From contig NZ_FNHV01000041.1 of assembly GCF_900103585.1 (NCBI RefSeq), forward strand, positions 1 to 34,953: 34,953 bases of DNA, in the 5' to 3' direction. Every line of letters begins with the position of its first letter. The stretch's first letter is position 1. A program made the translations under genes and the position numbers. The notes under the pieces are model-generated. The model saw only the letters and a list, made by a program, of their open reading frames with translations. It did no database searches and was not told where the DNA came from. The DNA is from Streptomyces sp. cf386 (lineage in GTDB: Bacteria; Actinomycetota; Actinomycetes; Streptomycetales; Streptomycetaceae). This document shows, one piece after another, positions 6,942 to 15,398 of the stretch.

Positions 6942-8120
6942 ATGCGCACGAGGGTCGGCATCATCGGCGGCGGCCCCGCCGGGCTGCTGCTCGCCCGCCT
7001 GCTGCACCGCGCGGGCATCGACTGTGTGGTCCTGGAGAGCCGGACGCGGGAGTACGTCGAGCAGCGCCAGCGCGCCGGGATGCTGGAGCAGGGCACGGTC
7101 CACGCGCTGCACGAGGCCGGTGCCGCCGAGCGGCTGCAGGCCGAGGGCCTGGTGCACCAGGGCATCGAGCTGCGCTTCGACCGGGAACGCCATCACATAG
7201 ACTTCCCGGCCCTCACCGGCGGCCGTACCGTCACGATCTACGCCCAGACCGAGATCGTGAAGGACCTCGTAGCCCTCCAACTCGCCGACGGGCCACCGCT
7301 GTTGTTCGAGGCCGACGCGCTCGCCGTCGAGAAGCCGGAGAGCGACGCACCCGTCGTCAGGTTTCTGCACGAGGGTCGCGAACAGACCCTGACCTGCGAC
7401 TGGGTCGCCGGCTGCGACGGTTTCCACGGCATCTCCCGCGACGCCTTCCCGGCCGGGACCGGCCGGTCGTACGCACACGACTATCCGTACTCCTGGCTCG
7501 GCATCCTCGCCGAAGTGCCGCCGTCCTGCGACGAGTTGATCTACGCACGCGGTGAACGCGGGTTCGCCCTGCACAGCATGCGCTCCCCGGACGTGTCCCG
7601 GTTGTACCTCCAGGTCCCCAACGACACCGACCCAGACGACTGGCCCGACGGCCGTATCTGGGACGAACTCGCCGCCCGCTTCGCCATCGACGGCGACTGG
7701 AACCTGAACCGCGGGCCCATCACCTCCAAGTCCGTGACGACGATGCGCGGTTACGTCCACGAGCCGATGCGGCACGGCAGGCTGCTGCTGGCCGGGGACG
7801 CCGCCCACATCGTCCCGCCGACCGGCGCCAAGGGCCTCAACCTCGCGGTGTCGGACGTACGGGTCCTGGCCCGTGCGCTCACCACGCTGTACCGCACAGG
7901 TGACACACAACTTCTCGACAGATACTCGGAGTTGTGTCTGCAACGTGTGTGGCAGGCCACCCGTTTCTCGGACGACATGACTAGGATGTTGCACGCTCAA
8001 CCAAATGGGGATGTCTTCGACGACCGGTTGCAGCTCACCCGTCTGCGCCGGATCGCCGCATCCCGTCACGCGGCCGCCGAACTGGCGGCGAACTACTCGG
8101 GACTTCCGCTCCCCGTGTGA
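6942..8120 (+). CDS. pobA: 4-hydroxybenzoate 3-monooxygenase (PobA)
   Basis: A 392-residue flavoprotein that converts 4-hydroxybenzoate to protocatechuate using NAD(P)H, FAD and O2, feeding the beta-ketoadipate pathway. It matches the well-studied Pseudomonas enzyme along its length: the FAD dinucleotide fold GIIGGGPAGLLLARLLHRAG at residue 6 onward, QRQRAGMLEQGTVHAL, YAQTEIVKDL, AGCDGFHGISR, ELIYARGERGFALHSMRS (carrying the equivalents of active-site Tyr201, Ser212 and Arg214), and LAGDAAHIVPPTGAKGLNLA, whose Asp falls at residue 286 exactly as in that enzyme. The C-terminal ANYSGLP retains the Tyr385 equivalent. It is followed 30 bp later by an aldehyde dehydrogenase and preceded by a LacI-type regulator. 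Confidence 0.95.
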   Translation: MRTRVGIIGGGPAGLLLARLLHRAGIDCVVLESRTREYVEQRQRAGMLEQGTVHALHEAGAAERLQAEGLVHQGIELRFDRERHHIDFPALTGGRTVTIYAQTEIVKDLVALQLADGPPLLFEADALAVEKPESDAPVVRFLHEGREQTLTCDWVAGCDGFHGISRDAFPAGTGRSYAHDYPYSWLGILAEVPPSCDELIYARGERGFALHSMRSPDVSRLYLQVPNDTDPDDWPDGRIWDELAARFAIDGDWNLNRGPITSKSVTTMRGYVHEPMRHGRLLLAGDAAHIVPPTGAKGLNLAVSDVRVLARALTTLYRTGDTQLLDRYSELCLQRVWQATRFSDDMTRMLHAQPNGDVFDDRLQLTRLRRIAASRHAAAELAANYSGLPLPV

Positions 8121-8150
8121 GTCCCGCCGGTGATGGAACGGAGAGTCGCA

Positions 8151-9587
8151 ATGCCGTTGCTCGACCCCAAGGCCTGGCAGTCCAGCTCCCTGTCGGGAGC
8201 GGAGTACGCCGTCACCGAGCCCGCCACCGGCGATACGCTCGGCACCGTCACCCTGGCCTCCGCCGAGGATGTCGCCACGGCCGCGGAGGCCGGCCGCGCC
8301 GCCCAGTCCGAGTGGGCACGCGTCCCGCACTTCGTGCGCGCCTCGGTGCTGCGCAAGGCCGGTGACCTGTTCGCCGCGCACACCGAGGAACTGCGCGAGT
8401 GGATCGTCCGCGAGTCGGGCTCGATCCCCGGCAAGGCCGAGTTCGAGCTGCACGTCGCCGCCCAGGAGTGCTACGAGGCCGCGGCTCTCGCCTCCCGCCC
8501 GGCCGGGCACATCCTGCCCAGCGAGGCACCCCGGCTGTCCTACACACGGCGGGTCCCCGTCGGCGTGGTCGGCGTGATCTCCCCGTTCAACGCCCCGCTG
8601 ATCCTCTCCATCCGCTCCGTCGCCCCGGCCCTCGCGCTCGGCAACGCCGTCGTGCTGAAGCCGGACCCGCGCACGGCGGTCTGCGGCGGACTGTCCCTCG
8701 CGGCGATCTTCGCCGAGGCCGGTCTCCCCGACGGGCTGCTGCATGTGCTGCCGGGCGGCCCTGAGGTGGGCCAGGCGCTGGTCGCCGACCCGCGCGTGCC
8801 CGTGATCTCCTTCACCGGATCCACGGCCGCGGGCCGGGCCGTCGGCGAGGCCGCCGGGCGGCATCTCAAGCGGGCGCACCTGGAGTTGGGCGGCAACTCC
8901 GCGCTGGTCGTGCTGGAGGACGCCGACATCGACGCGGTGATCTCCACGGCCGCGTGGGGGTCCTTCTTCCACCAGGGCCAGATCTGCATGACGACCGGCC
9001 GCCACCTCGTCCACCAGTCCCTGTACGCGGAGTACGTCGAGCGCCTCGCCGCCAAGGCCGACTCCCTTGCGGTCGGTGACCCGCACCGCGCCCAGGTCCA
9101 CCTGGGCCCGCTCATCGACGCCGGCCAGCTGGGCAAGGTGCACGGGCTGGTGGAGGCCAGCACGTCCCGGGGCGCCAAGCTGGCGGCGGGCGGCACCCAC
9201 GAGGAGCTCTTCTACCGGCCGACCGTGCTCGCCGGGGTCGACGACCAGACCCCCGCGTACGCCGAGGAGGTCTTCGGCCCGGTCGCGCCTGTACGCCCCT
9301 TCGGCACCGCCGACGAGGCCGCCGCCCTCGCCGCGGCCGGCTCCTACGGCCTCTCCCTGGGCATCGTCACCCGGGACACCGCCCGCGGCCTCGACCTGGC
9401 CGAACGCATCCCGACCGGCATCGTGCACATCAACGACCAGACCGTGAACGACGAGGCCGTCGCGCCCTTCGGCGGTATCGCCGCCTCCGGCACCGGCGCC
9501 CGGTTCGGCGGCGAGGCCAACCTGGAGGCGTTCACCGACGTGCGCTGGACGACGGTGCGCGGGGACGTGGCGGCGTACCCGTTCTAG
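8151..9587 (+). CDS. Aldehyde dehydrogenase, benzaldehyde/vanillin type
   Basis: A 478-residue NAD(P)-dependent aldehyde dehydrogenase. Visible: VGVISPFNAPLILSIRSVAP (substrate/cofactor loop with the catalytic Asn), GNAVVLKPDPRT, FTGSTAAGRAVGEAA, the general-base Glu245 in LELGGNSALVVLEDADID, catalytic Cys279 in FFHQGQICMT (34 residues on, the standard spacing), and EEVFGPVAPV. Sequence style and position next to pobA suggest oxidation of an aromatic aldehyde such as 4-hydroxybenzaldehyde to the acid that PobA hydroxylates; this substrate is inferred. ATG 8151 is favoured by GGAGAG at 8140-8145; an upstream in-frame GTG at 8130 would include that ribosome site in the coding region. Confidence 0.9.
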   Translation: MPLLDPKAWQSSSLSGAEYAVTEPATGDTLGTVTLASAEDVATAAEAGRAAQSEWARVPHFVRASVLRKAGDLFAAHTEELREWIVRESGSIPGKAEFELHVAAQECYEAAALASRPAGHILPSEAPRLSYTRRVPVGVVGVISPFNAPLILSIRSVAPALALGNAVVLKPDPRTAVCGGLSLAAIFAEAGLPDGLLHVLPGGPEVGQALVADPRVPVISFTGSTAAGRAVGEAAGRHLKRAHLELGGNSALVVLEDADIDAVISTAAWGSFFHQGQICMTTGRHLVHQSLYAEYVERLAAKADSLAVGDPHRAQVHLGPLIDAGQLGKVHGLVEASTSRGAKLAAGGTHEELFYRPTVLAGVDDQTPAYAEEVFGPVAPVRPFGTADEAAALAAAGSYGLSLGIVTRDTARGLDLAERIPTGIVHINDQTVNDEAVAPFGGIAASGTGARFGGEANLEAFTDVRWTTVRGDVAAYPF

Positions 9588-9622
9588 GCCGGTTTCCTCC
9601 GACGTTCCGCTGAGGCGGCTTC

Positions 9623-10009
<387 letters not shown>

Positions 10010-10140
10010 GGCGTAATCCCTCTTCCTCGTGTCGGGGCGAAGCCGTCGGCGACAACATGGCCGTGCGGCTGTGTATTCCGTCGTATTTCGGCGCGCGTAC
10101 CCGTGTGGCCACGTCGCACACCACCCGTAAGACTGACCTC

Positions 10141-11574
10141 ATGACGGAAACGGATTCCATCGCATACGACGTCGTGGTGCTCGGGGCCGGGCCCGTGGGG
10201 GAGAACGTGGCCGACCGCACCCGTGCGGCCGGCCTGTCCACCGCGGTCGTGGAGAGCGAGCTGGTCGGCGGCGAGTGCTCGTACTGGGCGTGCATGCCCA
10301 GCAAGGCGCTGCTGCGCCCGGCCATCGCCCAGGCCGACGCCCGCCGTCTGCCGGGCCTCAGCCAGGCCGTGCAGAGCCCCCTCGACGCGGCGGCCGTCCT
10401 CGCCCGGCGCAACGAGTTCACCTCGAACTGGCGCGACGACGGTCAGATCCAGTGGCTGGACGGCATCGGCGCCGACTTCTACCGCGGCCACGGCCGCCTC
10501 ACCGGGCCCCGCACCCTGGAGGTGACCGGCCCGGACGGCGTACGGCACGTCCTGACCGCCCGGCACGCCGTGGCCGTCTGCACCGGCAGCCGGGCCGTCC
10601 TCCCGGACCTTCCCGGACTCGCCGACGTCAAGCCGTGGACCAGCCGTGAGGCCACCGCCGCCCAGGCCGTGCCCGGCCGGCTGGTCGTGGTCGGCGGGGG
10701 AGTGGTCGCCACCGAGATGGCCACGGCATACCAGGCCCTCGGTTCCCGGGTCACGCTCCTCGTGCGCGGCAAGGGCCTGCTGAACCGCATGGAGCCCTTC
10801 GCCGGTGAACTGGTCACCGAAGGGCTCACCGAAGCGGGCGCCGATGTCCGCACCGGGACCTCGGTCACGTCGGTGACCAGGGCGAACGGCGCCGTCGTGG
10901 TCGTCACCGACCACGGCGACCGGATCGAGGCCGACGAGATCCTCTACGCGACCGGGCGCGCCCCGCGCACCGACGACATCGGCCTGGACACGGTCGGCCT
11001 GGAGCCCGGCTCCTGGCTGCAGGTCGACGACAGCCTGCGCGTCACCGGCAACGAGTGGCTGTACGCGGTGGGCGACGTCAACCACCGGGCCCTCCTCACC
11101 CACCAGGGCAAGTACCAGGCCCGGATCGCGGGCGCGGCCATCGCCGCCCGCGCCTCCGGCGTCCCCCTCCTCGAATCCGACCCCTGGGGCGCCCACACCG
11201 CCACCGCCGACCACGCCGCCGTCCCCCAGGTCGTCTTCACCGACCCCGAGGCCGCCGCCGTGGGCCTTTCCCTGGCGGAGGCGGAACAGGCCGGTCACCG
11301 CGTCCGCGCGGTCGACTACGACCTCGCCTCGGTCGCGGGTGCGTCCCTGTACGGCGACGGCTACCGCGGCCGCGCCCGCATGGTCGTCGACCTGGAGCGC
11401 GAGATCCTCCTCGGCGTCACCTTCGTCGGCCCCGGCGTCGGCGAACTCATCCACTCGGCGACCGTCGCGGTCGCCGGACAGGTGCCGATCAGCAGGCTGT
11501 GGCATGCGGTGCCGTCGTATCCGACGATCAGTGAGGTGTGGCTGCGGCTGCTGGAGTCGTACCGGGACAACTGA
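10141..11574 (+). CDS. Pyridine nucleotide-disulfide oxidoreductase (dihydrolipoamide dehydrogenase/mercuric reductase-like)
   Basis: A 477-residue FAD/NAD(P)H enzyme of the class I disulfide oxidoreductase family. Features in order: FAD fold VVVLGAGPVGENVADR; redox pair Cys46 and Cys51 in GGECSYWACMPSK; NAD(P)-binding GRLVVVGGGVVATEMATAYQ; the second FAD motif EWLYAVGDVNHRALLTHQGK; and dimer domain with HAVPSYPTISEVW, in which the usual catalytic His-x-x-Pro motif appears as HAVP. The WAC variant of the redox motif and lack of an N-terminal lipoyl or heavy-metal domain argue against naming it lpd or merA. TAAGAC at 10128-10133 is a plausible -10 placing the transcript start near ATG 10141. 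Substrate unknown. Confidence 0.88.
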   Translation: MTETDSIAYDVVVLGAGPVGENVADRTRAAGLSTAVVESELVGGECSYWACMPSKALLRPAIAQADARRLPGLSQAVQSPLDAAAVLARRNEFTSNWRDDGQIQWLDGIGADFYRGHGRLTGPRTLEVTGPDGVRHVLTARHAVAVCTGSRAVLPDLPGLADVKPWTSREATAAQAVPGRLVVVGGGVVATEMATAYQALGSRVTLLVRGKGLLNRMEPFAGELVTEGLTEAGADVRTGTSVTSVTRANGAVVVVTDHGDRIEADEILYATGRAPRTDDIGLDTVGLEPGSWLQVDDSLRVTGNEWLYAVGDVNHRALLTHQGKYQARIAGAAIAARASGVPLLESDPWGAHTATADHAAVPQVVFTDPEAAAVGLSLAEAEQAGHRVRAVDYDLASVAGASLYGDGYRGRARMVVDLEREILLGVTFVGPGVGELIHSATVAVAGQVPISRLWHAVPSYPTISEVWLRLLESYRDN

Positions 11575-11598
11575 CGACTACGGCCGTCAACTGGCGTA

Positions 11599-11639
11599 CG
11601 GCTTCCAACGTCCGTACTCAGTCCGGCAGTTGGAAGCCG
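11599..11639. terminator. Inverted repeat between convergent genes
   Basis: CGGCTTCCAAC at 11599-11609 is perfectly complementary to GTTGGAAGCCG at 11629-11639, an 11-bp stem with a 19-base loop. It lies at the convergent junction of the oxidoreductase and peptide deformylase genes; the right arm is within the last codons of the deformylase gene. It probably ends both transcripts, though the loop is long. Confidence 0.5.
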
Positions 11640-12265
11640 AGGGCCTTCCCCGCCTCACCCGGGGTCGGCTGGGCCCAGTACTCGGCCACCGCCTGGTTCG
11701 AGGAGAGCGAGCGCAGCTCGGCCCGGTCCAGGTAGAGCATGCCGTCGAGGTGGTCCGTCTCGTGCTGCACGATTCGGGCGGGCCACCCCGCGAACACCTC
11801 GTCGACCGCGCGCCCCTGCTCGTCCTCGCAGGTCAGCCGTACCTCGGCGGGCCGCGCCACTACCGCCTGATAGCCCGGGACGCTCAGACAGCCCTCGAAG
11901 AACGCGGCACGGGCACTGCCCACGGGCTCGTACGACGGGTTCACCAGCACCCGGAACGGCTGCGGCACCCGCCCGCGCGTCAGCCGCACCGCCTCCGGCA
12001 CCGGAGCCGGGTCCTCGATCACCGCGATCCGCAGCGGCACACCGACCTGCGGCGCCGCGAGGCCCACGCCCGGTGCCGCGTGCATGGTGATCCGGAGGGC
12101 CTCGATGAAGCGGGCCAGCAGCGCGGGGTGCAGTTGGCCGTCGAAGCGCTCGGTGGGGCGCCGCAGCACCGGTTCGCCGGCCGCCACGATGGTCAACGGG
12201 CCTTCGGTGGTGAGGAGTTGCTCGACCAGTTCGGCCAGGGGTGCGCGATCGCTCGGAGCTGCCAT
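11618..12265 (-). CDS. def: Peptide deformylase
   Basis: A 215-residue zinc/iron hydrolase that removes the formyl group from nascent proteins. All three family motifs are intact: GVGLAAPQ (residues 66-73), EGCLSVPG (124-131, metal ligand Cys126), and HETDH (168-172, metal ligands His168 and His172, catalytic Glu169). ATG 12265 (MAAPSDRAP) is preferred; an in-frame ATG seven codons upstream exists. The protein is slightly longer than the E. coli enzyme, as usual in actinomycetes, which often carry several def copies. It is convergent with the oxidoreductase and divergent from the PepSY gene. Confidence 0.93.
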   Translation of the reverse strand: MAAPSDRAPLAELVEQLLTTEGPLTIVAAGEPVLRRPTERFDGQLHPALLARFIEALRITMHAAPGVGLAAPQVGVPLRIAVIEDPAPVPEAVRLTRGRVPQPFRVLVNPSYEPVGSARAAFFEGCLSVPGYQAVVARPAEVRLTCEDEQGRAVDEVFAGWPARIVQHETDHLDGMLYLDRAELRSLSSNQAVAEYWAQPTPGEAGKALGFQLPD

Positions 12266-12341
12266 CGCGCCAGCATGCCATGGCACCCGTGGGACGCGCC
12301 GACTCCTGTGTGACGTACGCCACTTAACGGGTCTGGAACTC

Positions 12342-12356
12342 GACGGACCGTCCGTC
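12342..12356. promoter_or_regulatory. Perfect palindrome upstream of PepSY gene
   Basis: GACGGAC-C-GTCCGTC is a perfect 7-1-7 palindrome in the 163-bp gap between def and the PepSY gene, about 75 bp before the latter. It is a likely operator for an unknown regulator; no regulator gene adjoins it. Confidence 0.4.
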
Positions 12357-12428
12357 CGACTACTGGACCGCTACAAGCAGACAGAGATACGTCCCCACTC
12401 CCCGTCTCACGCCCCGGAGATGCCGCCG

Positions 12429-13829
12429 ATGTCCACCGCTCCCTCGACCGCCACGGAGGAGGCGTCGCAGTCAGACGCCCCGGCGGCGCCGCCCCGTAGA
12501 TGGGCGCCGCTGCGCCCGCTGATCCTGCGTCTGCACTTCTACGCCGGCGTGCTCGTCGCGCCGTTCCTGCTCGTCGCCGCGGCCACCGGCTTCCTGTACG
12601 CCGGAGCGTTCCAGGCCGAGAAGCTCATGTACGCCCACGAGATGACCGTCCCGGTCGGTGACGAGAAGCTGCCCATATCCCAGCAGGTCGCCGCCGCACG
12701 CAAGGCCCACCCCGAGGGCACCGTCTCGGCGATACGGCCTTCCCCGGAGGCCGACGCGTCCACCAGGGTCATGCTCTCCGGCGTCAAGGGCATCGACGAC
12801 ACCCACACGCTCGCCGTGTTCGTCGACCCGTACACCGCCGAGGTGCGCGGCGCCCTCGAACAGTACGGCTCGACCGGCGCGCTGCCCCTGCGCACCTGGA
12901 TCGACGAGTTCCACCGCGACCTGCACCTCGGCGAGAACGGCCGCCTCTACAGCGAGTTGGCGGCGAGCTGGCTGTGGGTGATCGCGGCCGGCGGCCTGGC
13001 GCTGTGGTTCACCCGCCGCCGCGCCCTGCGCAAGGTGCGGGGCGCCAGCGGACGCCGCCGTACGCTCGGCCTGCACGGCACCGTCGGTGTCTGGGCCGCC
13101 ATCGGGTTCTTCTTCCTCTCGGCGACCGGCCTGACCTGGTCGGCATACGCCGGCGCCAACATCGACGAGCTGCGTACGTCCCTCGGCCAGGCCACCCCGT
13201 CCGTCTCGGCCTCGGCGGGCGGCGACCACGGAGGTCACGGCGCCGCCGCAGGCAACGGCGGAAGCGGCGAGCACGGCGTCGGCCTCGACAAGGTCCTGGC
13301 CGCCGCGCGCGCGGAGGGCCTGGGCGACCCGGTGGAGATCGTGCCGCCCGCCGACGACTCTTCCGCGTACGTGGTGAAGCAGGTGCAGCGCAGCTGGCCG
13401 ACGAAGCAGGACGCTGCCGCGATCGACCCGGCGACCGGCGAGGTCACCGACACCGTGCGGTTCACGGACTACCCGGTGCTCGCCAAGCTGACCCGCTGGG
13501 GCATCGACCTGCACACCGGAGTCCTCTTCGGCCTGGCCAACCAGATCGTCCTGATGCTGCTCGCGCTGTCCCTGATCCTGCTGATCGTGTGGGGCTACCG
13601 CATGTGGTGGCAGCGCGGCCGCGGCTCCGCCTTCGGCAGGCCCATACCGCGCGGCGCCTGGCAGCAGGTGCCTCCGCAGATCCTGGTCCCGCTGGTGGCG
13701 GTGGTCGCCGTGGTCGGCTACTTCGTGCCGATCCTCGGCATCTCGCTGGCCGCGTTCATCGTGGTGGATGTGGTGCTGGGCGAGATCGCGCATCGGCGGG
13801 GGGAGCGGACGCCCGCGGACGTGAAGTAG
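12429..13829 (+). CDS. PepSY-domain membrane protein (PepSY_TM family)
   Basis: A 466-residue integral membrane protein. After a short cytoplasmic tail, the first membrane helix is HFYAGVLVAPFLLVAAATGF (about residues 37-57). An external PepSY-like domain (about 70-160) follows, then helices near 178-195 (WLWVIAAGGLALWFT) and 215-237 (GVWAAIGFFFLSATGLTWSA), a second external domain with a His/Gly-rich loop (DHGGHGAAAGNGGSGEHG, about 266-283), a helix near 370-390, and a final pair near 415-450. PepSY_TM proteins are linked to iron/siderophore uptake or periplasmic electron transfer; the His-rich loop could bind metal (inference). ATG 12429 is nine bases after GGAG; ATG 12420 is also in frame. 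A terminator hairpin follows. Confidence 0.85.
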   Translation: MSTAPSTATEEASQSDAPAAPPRRWAPLRPLILRLHFYAGVLVAPFLLVAAATGFLYAGAFQAEKLMYAHEMTVPVGDEKLPISQQVAAARKAHPEGTVSAIRPSPEADASTRVMLSGVKGIDDTHTLAVFVDPYTAEVRGALEQYGSTGALPLRTWIDEFHRDLHLGENGRLYSELAASWLWVIAAGGLALWFTRRRALRKVRGASGRRRTLGLHGTVGVWAAIGFFFLSATGLTWSAYAGANIDELRTSLGQATPSVSASAGGDHGGHGAAAGNGGSGEHGVGLDKVLAAARAEGLGDPVEIVPPADDSSAYVVKQVQRSWPTKQDAAAIDPATGEVTDTVRFTDYPVLAKLTRWGIDLHTGVLFGLANQIVLMLLALSLILLIVWGYRMWWQRGRGSAFGRPIPRGAWQQVPPQILVPLVAVVAVVGYFVPILGISLAAFIVVDVVLGEIAHRRGERTPADVK

Positions 13830-13873
13830 CAAGAGTGCAGTGTCGGAAGTGAAGTAAGAAGTGGCGTGATTCG

Positions 13874-13901
13874 GGGCCCGGTTCCGAGGGGAACCGGGCC
13901 C
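13874..13901. terminator. Terminator hairpin after PepSY gene
   Basis: GGGCCCGGTTCC-GAGG-GGAACCGGGCCC is a perfect 12-bp stem with a 4-base loop, 45 bp after the PepSY stop and before the convergent TPR gene. It can serve both directions. Just beyond it (about 13915-13957) lie three imperfect 13-14 bp tandem repeats of the form GCTCCTTGYYCAGG, which run up to the TPR stop codon. Confidence 0.8.
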
Positions 13902-13952
13902 TTCGCCTTGCTTGGAGCTCCTTGCTCAGGGCTCCTTGTCCAGGGTCCTTGT

Positions 13953-14300
13953 TCAGAGCTCCTCGAAGTCGCCGGCCAGCGCCGAGGCGAGGCGCAGGTG
14001 CGGCTCCGCCTCCGTGTCCCGTCCCTGCCGCTGCAGGGTGCGGCCCAGCATCAGCCGGGCGTACTGCTCGACCGGGTCGCTCTCGACGATGACGCGCAAC
14101 TCGCTCTCCGCGCGCCGCAGTTGGGCCGAGTGGTAGTAGGCGCGCGCCAGCAGCAGCCGCGGTCCGGTCTGCTCCGGCACCTCCTCGACCAGCTTGCCGA
14201 GGACGTGCGCGGCGGCGGTGTAGTCCTTGGCGCCGAAGAACAGCTGTGCGCGCTCCCAGCGCTCGGCCGGTGTTCCGTGGTCGTAGTACGTCGTGTCCAC
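13953..14300 (-). CDS. Tetratricopeptide-repeat protein
   Basis: A 115-residue protein made almost wholly of TPR helices. Three repeats can be traced: PAERWERAQLFFGAKDYTAA, EQTGPRLLLARAYYHSAQLRRAESELRVIVES, and VEQYARLMLGRTLQRQGRDTEAEPHLRLA. Such folds bind other proteins; no enzymatic domain is attached. The start is GTG 14300, seven bases after AAGGAGG, an excellent ribosome site. It heads leftward toward the PepSY terminator. The gene after it upstream (14351) is on the same strand 50 bp away, so all three minus-strand genes here could be one transcript. Confidence 0.85.
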   Translation of the reverse strand: MDTTYYDHGTPAERWERAQLFFGAKDYTAAAHVLGKLVEEVPEQTGPRLLLARAYYHSAQLRRAESELRVIVESDPVEQYARLMLGRTLQRQGRDTEAEPHLRLASALAGDFEEL

Positions 14301-14350
14301 TCGTGGCCTCCTTCGGGGCCGTCAACGGAGCGCGGTGGTTCGATATTCCA

Positions 14351-14797
14351 CTACTCGGCGAGGGTGGTGAGCTCGGCGTCGGCCCGCTCGGTGATGAGGG
14401 TCAGCACGCGTCCGGCGGCGGCCAGATCCTCCGTCGGGATATCGGCGTAGATCCGGGCGGTGATGGGGGTGGTCTCGGCGGACGTCCTGTCGTACAGCTC
14501 CCGTCCGGCGTCCGTGATCCGCACCTGGGACGGCTCGTGAGGGGCCAGCAGTTCCGCGGCGATCAGCCCGTCGACCACGGAGTGGGCCTCCGAGGCGTCG
14601 ATCTTCAGCGCGCCGACGACACCGTCGACGAGGCGGTCCCGCTCGACCGGTCCGTCGGCGACGGCGGCGAGCCGGAGGGTGACGGACTGCTGGAACGTCG
14701 CGCCGTGGCGGGCCAGGACCCGCTCGAGAAGTGCGCGGCTCGCGTAGTGGGCCAGCGCTATGACTCGGGGGTCGACCAGGGGAGTGGTGGTGGTCAT
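14351..14797 (-). CDS. MarR-like winged-helix protein
   Basis: A 148-residue protein starting MTTTTPLVDPRVIALAHYAS. The middle reads LRLAAVADGPVERDRLVDGV, SEAHSVVDGLIAAELLAPHE and VRITDAGRELYDR, which is the layout of a MarR winged helix (helix-turn-helix plus the conserved LTDxGRxL wing, here ITDAGREL). The first and last 30 residues would make the dimerisation helices. Its ATG overlaps the stop of the preceding MarR gene by 4 bp, so the two are translationally coupled and may form a hetero-pair or act in series. It is somewhat divergent from ordinary MarR sequences; ligand and target are unknown. Confidence 0.75.
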   Translation of the reverse strand: MTTTTPLVDPRVIALAHYASRALLERVLARHGATFQQSVTLRLAAVADGPVERDRLVDGVVGALKIDASEAHSVVDGLIAAELLAPHEPSQVRITDAGRELYDRTSAETTPITARIYADIPTEDLAAAGRVLTLITERADAELTTLAE

Positions 14798-15285
14798 GAC
14801 TGCTCCTTGTCGGACTCGCTGTCGAGGGCGAACGGGTCAAGAGGTGCATCGAGCAGGATCGCCAGATCACGCGTGAACTCCCGGGTGCGGGCGCTGTCCA
14901 GACCGCCGAGCGGCGCCAGCAACTGCTGGAGCAGCCCTTGGACGACCTTGATCGCCTGCAAGGTCCGCTCACGGCCCTGCTCGGTCAGCGCCAGCTGCAC
15001 GGCGCGTGGATCGCGCGGGTCCCGGGTGCGTTCGAGGAGGCCTGCGGCTTCCAGGGATCGCGCCAGTTTGGAGACGTAGAGCGGTTCGAGTCCGGTGTGG
15101 TCGGCGAGGCGCCGCTGGCTGGGGCGCTCCCCGCGGCGCTGCATGCCGTACAGCGAGGCCACCAGCGCGTACTGCGCGTGGGTGAGTCCCAGCGGGGTCA
15201 CGGCCCGGTCGACCGCGACCCGCCACTTCGTCGACAGACGCCACACCAGGAAACCGGGCGAGGCCTTCTCGGAACCCTTGCTCAT
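14794..15285 (-). CDS. MarR-family transcriptional regulator
   Basis: A 163-residue MarR regulator. Helix region LTHAQYALVASLYGMQRRGE, then SQRRLADHTGLEPLYVSKLA as the recognition helix-turn-helix, and the wing LLERTRDPRDPRAVQLALTEQGR. It is coupled by an ATGA overlap to the next MarR-like gene. TACGGT (minus strand, 15298-15293) lies just before the ATG, giving a probable leaderless transcript, and a 12-bp direct repeat covers the promoter region, most simply its own operator. It is divergent from pirin, 113 bp away, so it may also regulate pirin. Confidence 0.88.
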   Translation of the reverse strand: MSKGSEKASPGFLVWRLSTKWRVAVDRAVTPLGLTHAQYALVASLYGMQRRGERPSQRRLADHTGLEPLYVSKLARSLEAAGLLERTRDPRDPRAVQLALTEQGRERTLQAIKVVQGLLQQLLAPLGGLDSARTREFTRDLAILLDAPLDPFALDSESDKEQS

Positions 15286-15298
15286 GCTCGATACCGTA

Positions 15299-15325
15299 CA
15301 TGGCTACTATGTCCATGGCTACTAT
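15299..15325. promoter_or_regulatory. 12-bp direct repeat in the marR-pirin promoter gap
   Basis: CATGGCTACTAT occurs twice, at 15299-15310 and 15314-15325, with a 15-bp period (about one and a half helix turns). It covers the predicted marR promoter just upstream of its -10. Probable binding site for the MarR protein; binding is inferred from position. Confidence 0.5.
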
Positions 15326-15361
15326 TTTCTGAACCGCATCGAGACAGCGCCGGGTGACGGA

Positions 15362-15391
15362 CTGACGCGGCGGCCCCGGCAGGGCTACTTT
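15362..15391 (+). promoter_or_regulatory. Leaderless promoter of pirin gene
   Basis: CTGACG at 15362-15367 and TACTTT at 15386-15391 are spaced by 18 bp. The ATG at 15399 is seven bases after the -10, so the transcript would begin at the start codon. No ribosome-binding sequence is present, which is consistent. Confidence 0.5.
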
Positions 15392-15398
15392 GGGCGAC

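Noticed and set aside
6744..9428. Very long open frame (894 codons) on the minus strand opposite pobA and the aldehyde dehydrogenase
   Set aside because: It is exactly antisense to three well-recognised genes, has no family motif and arises from the strong third-position GC bias.
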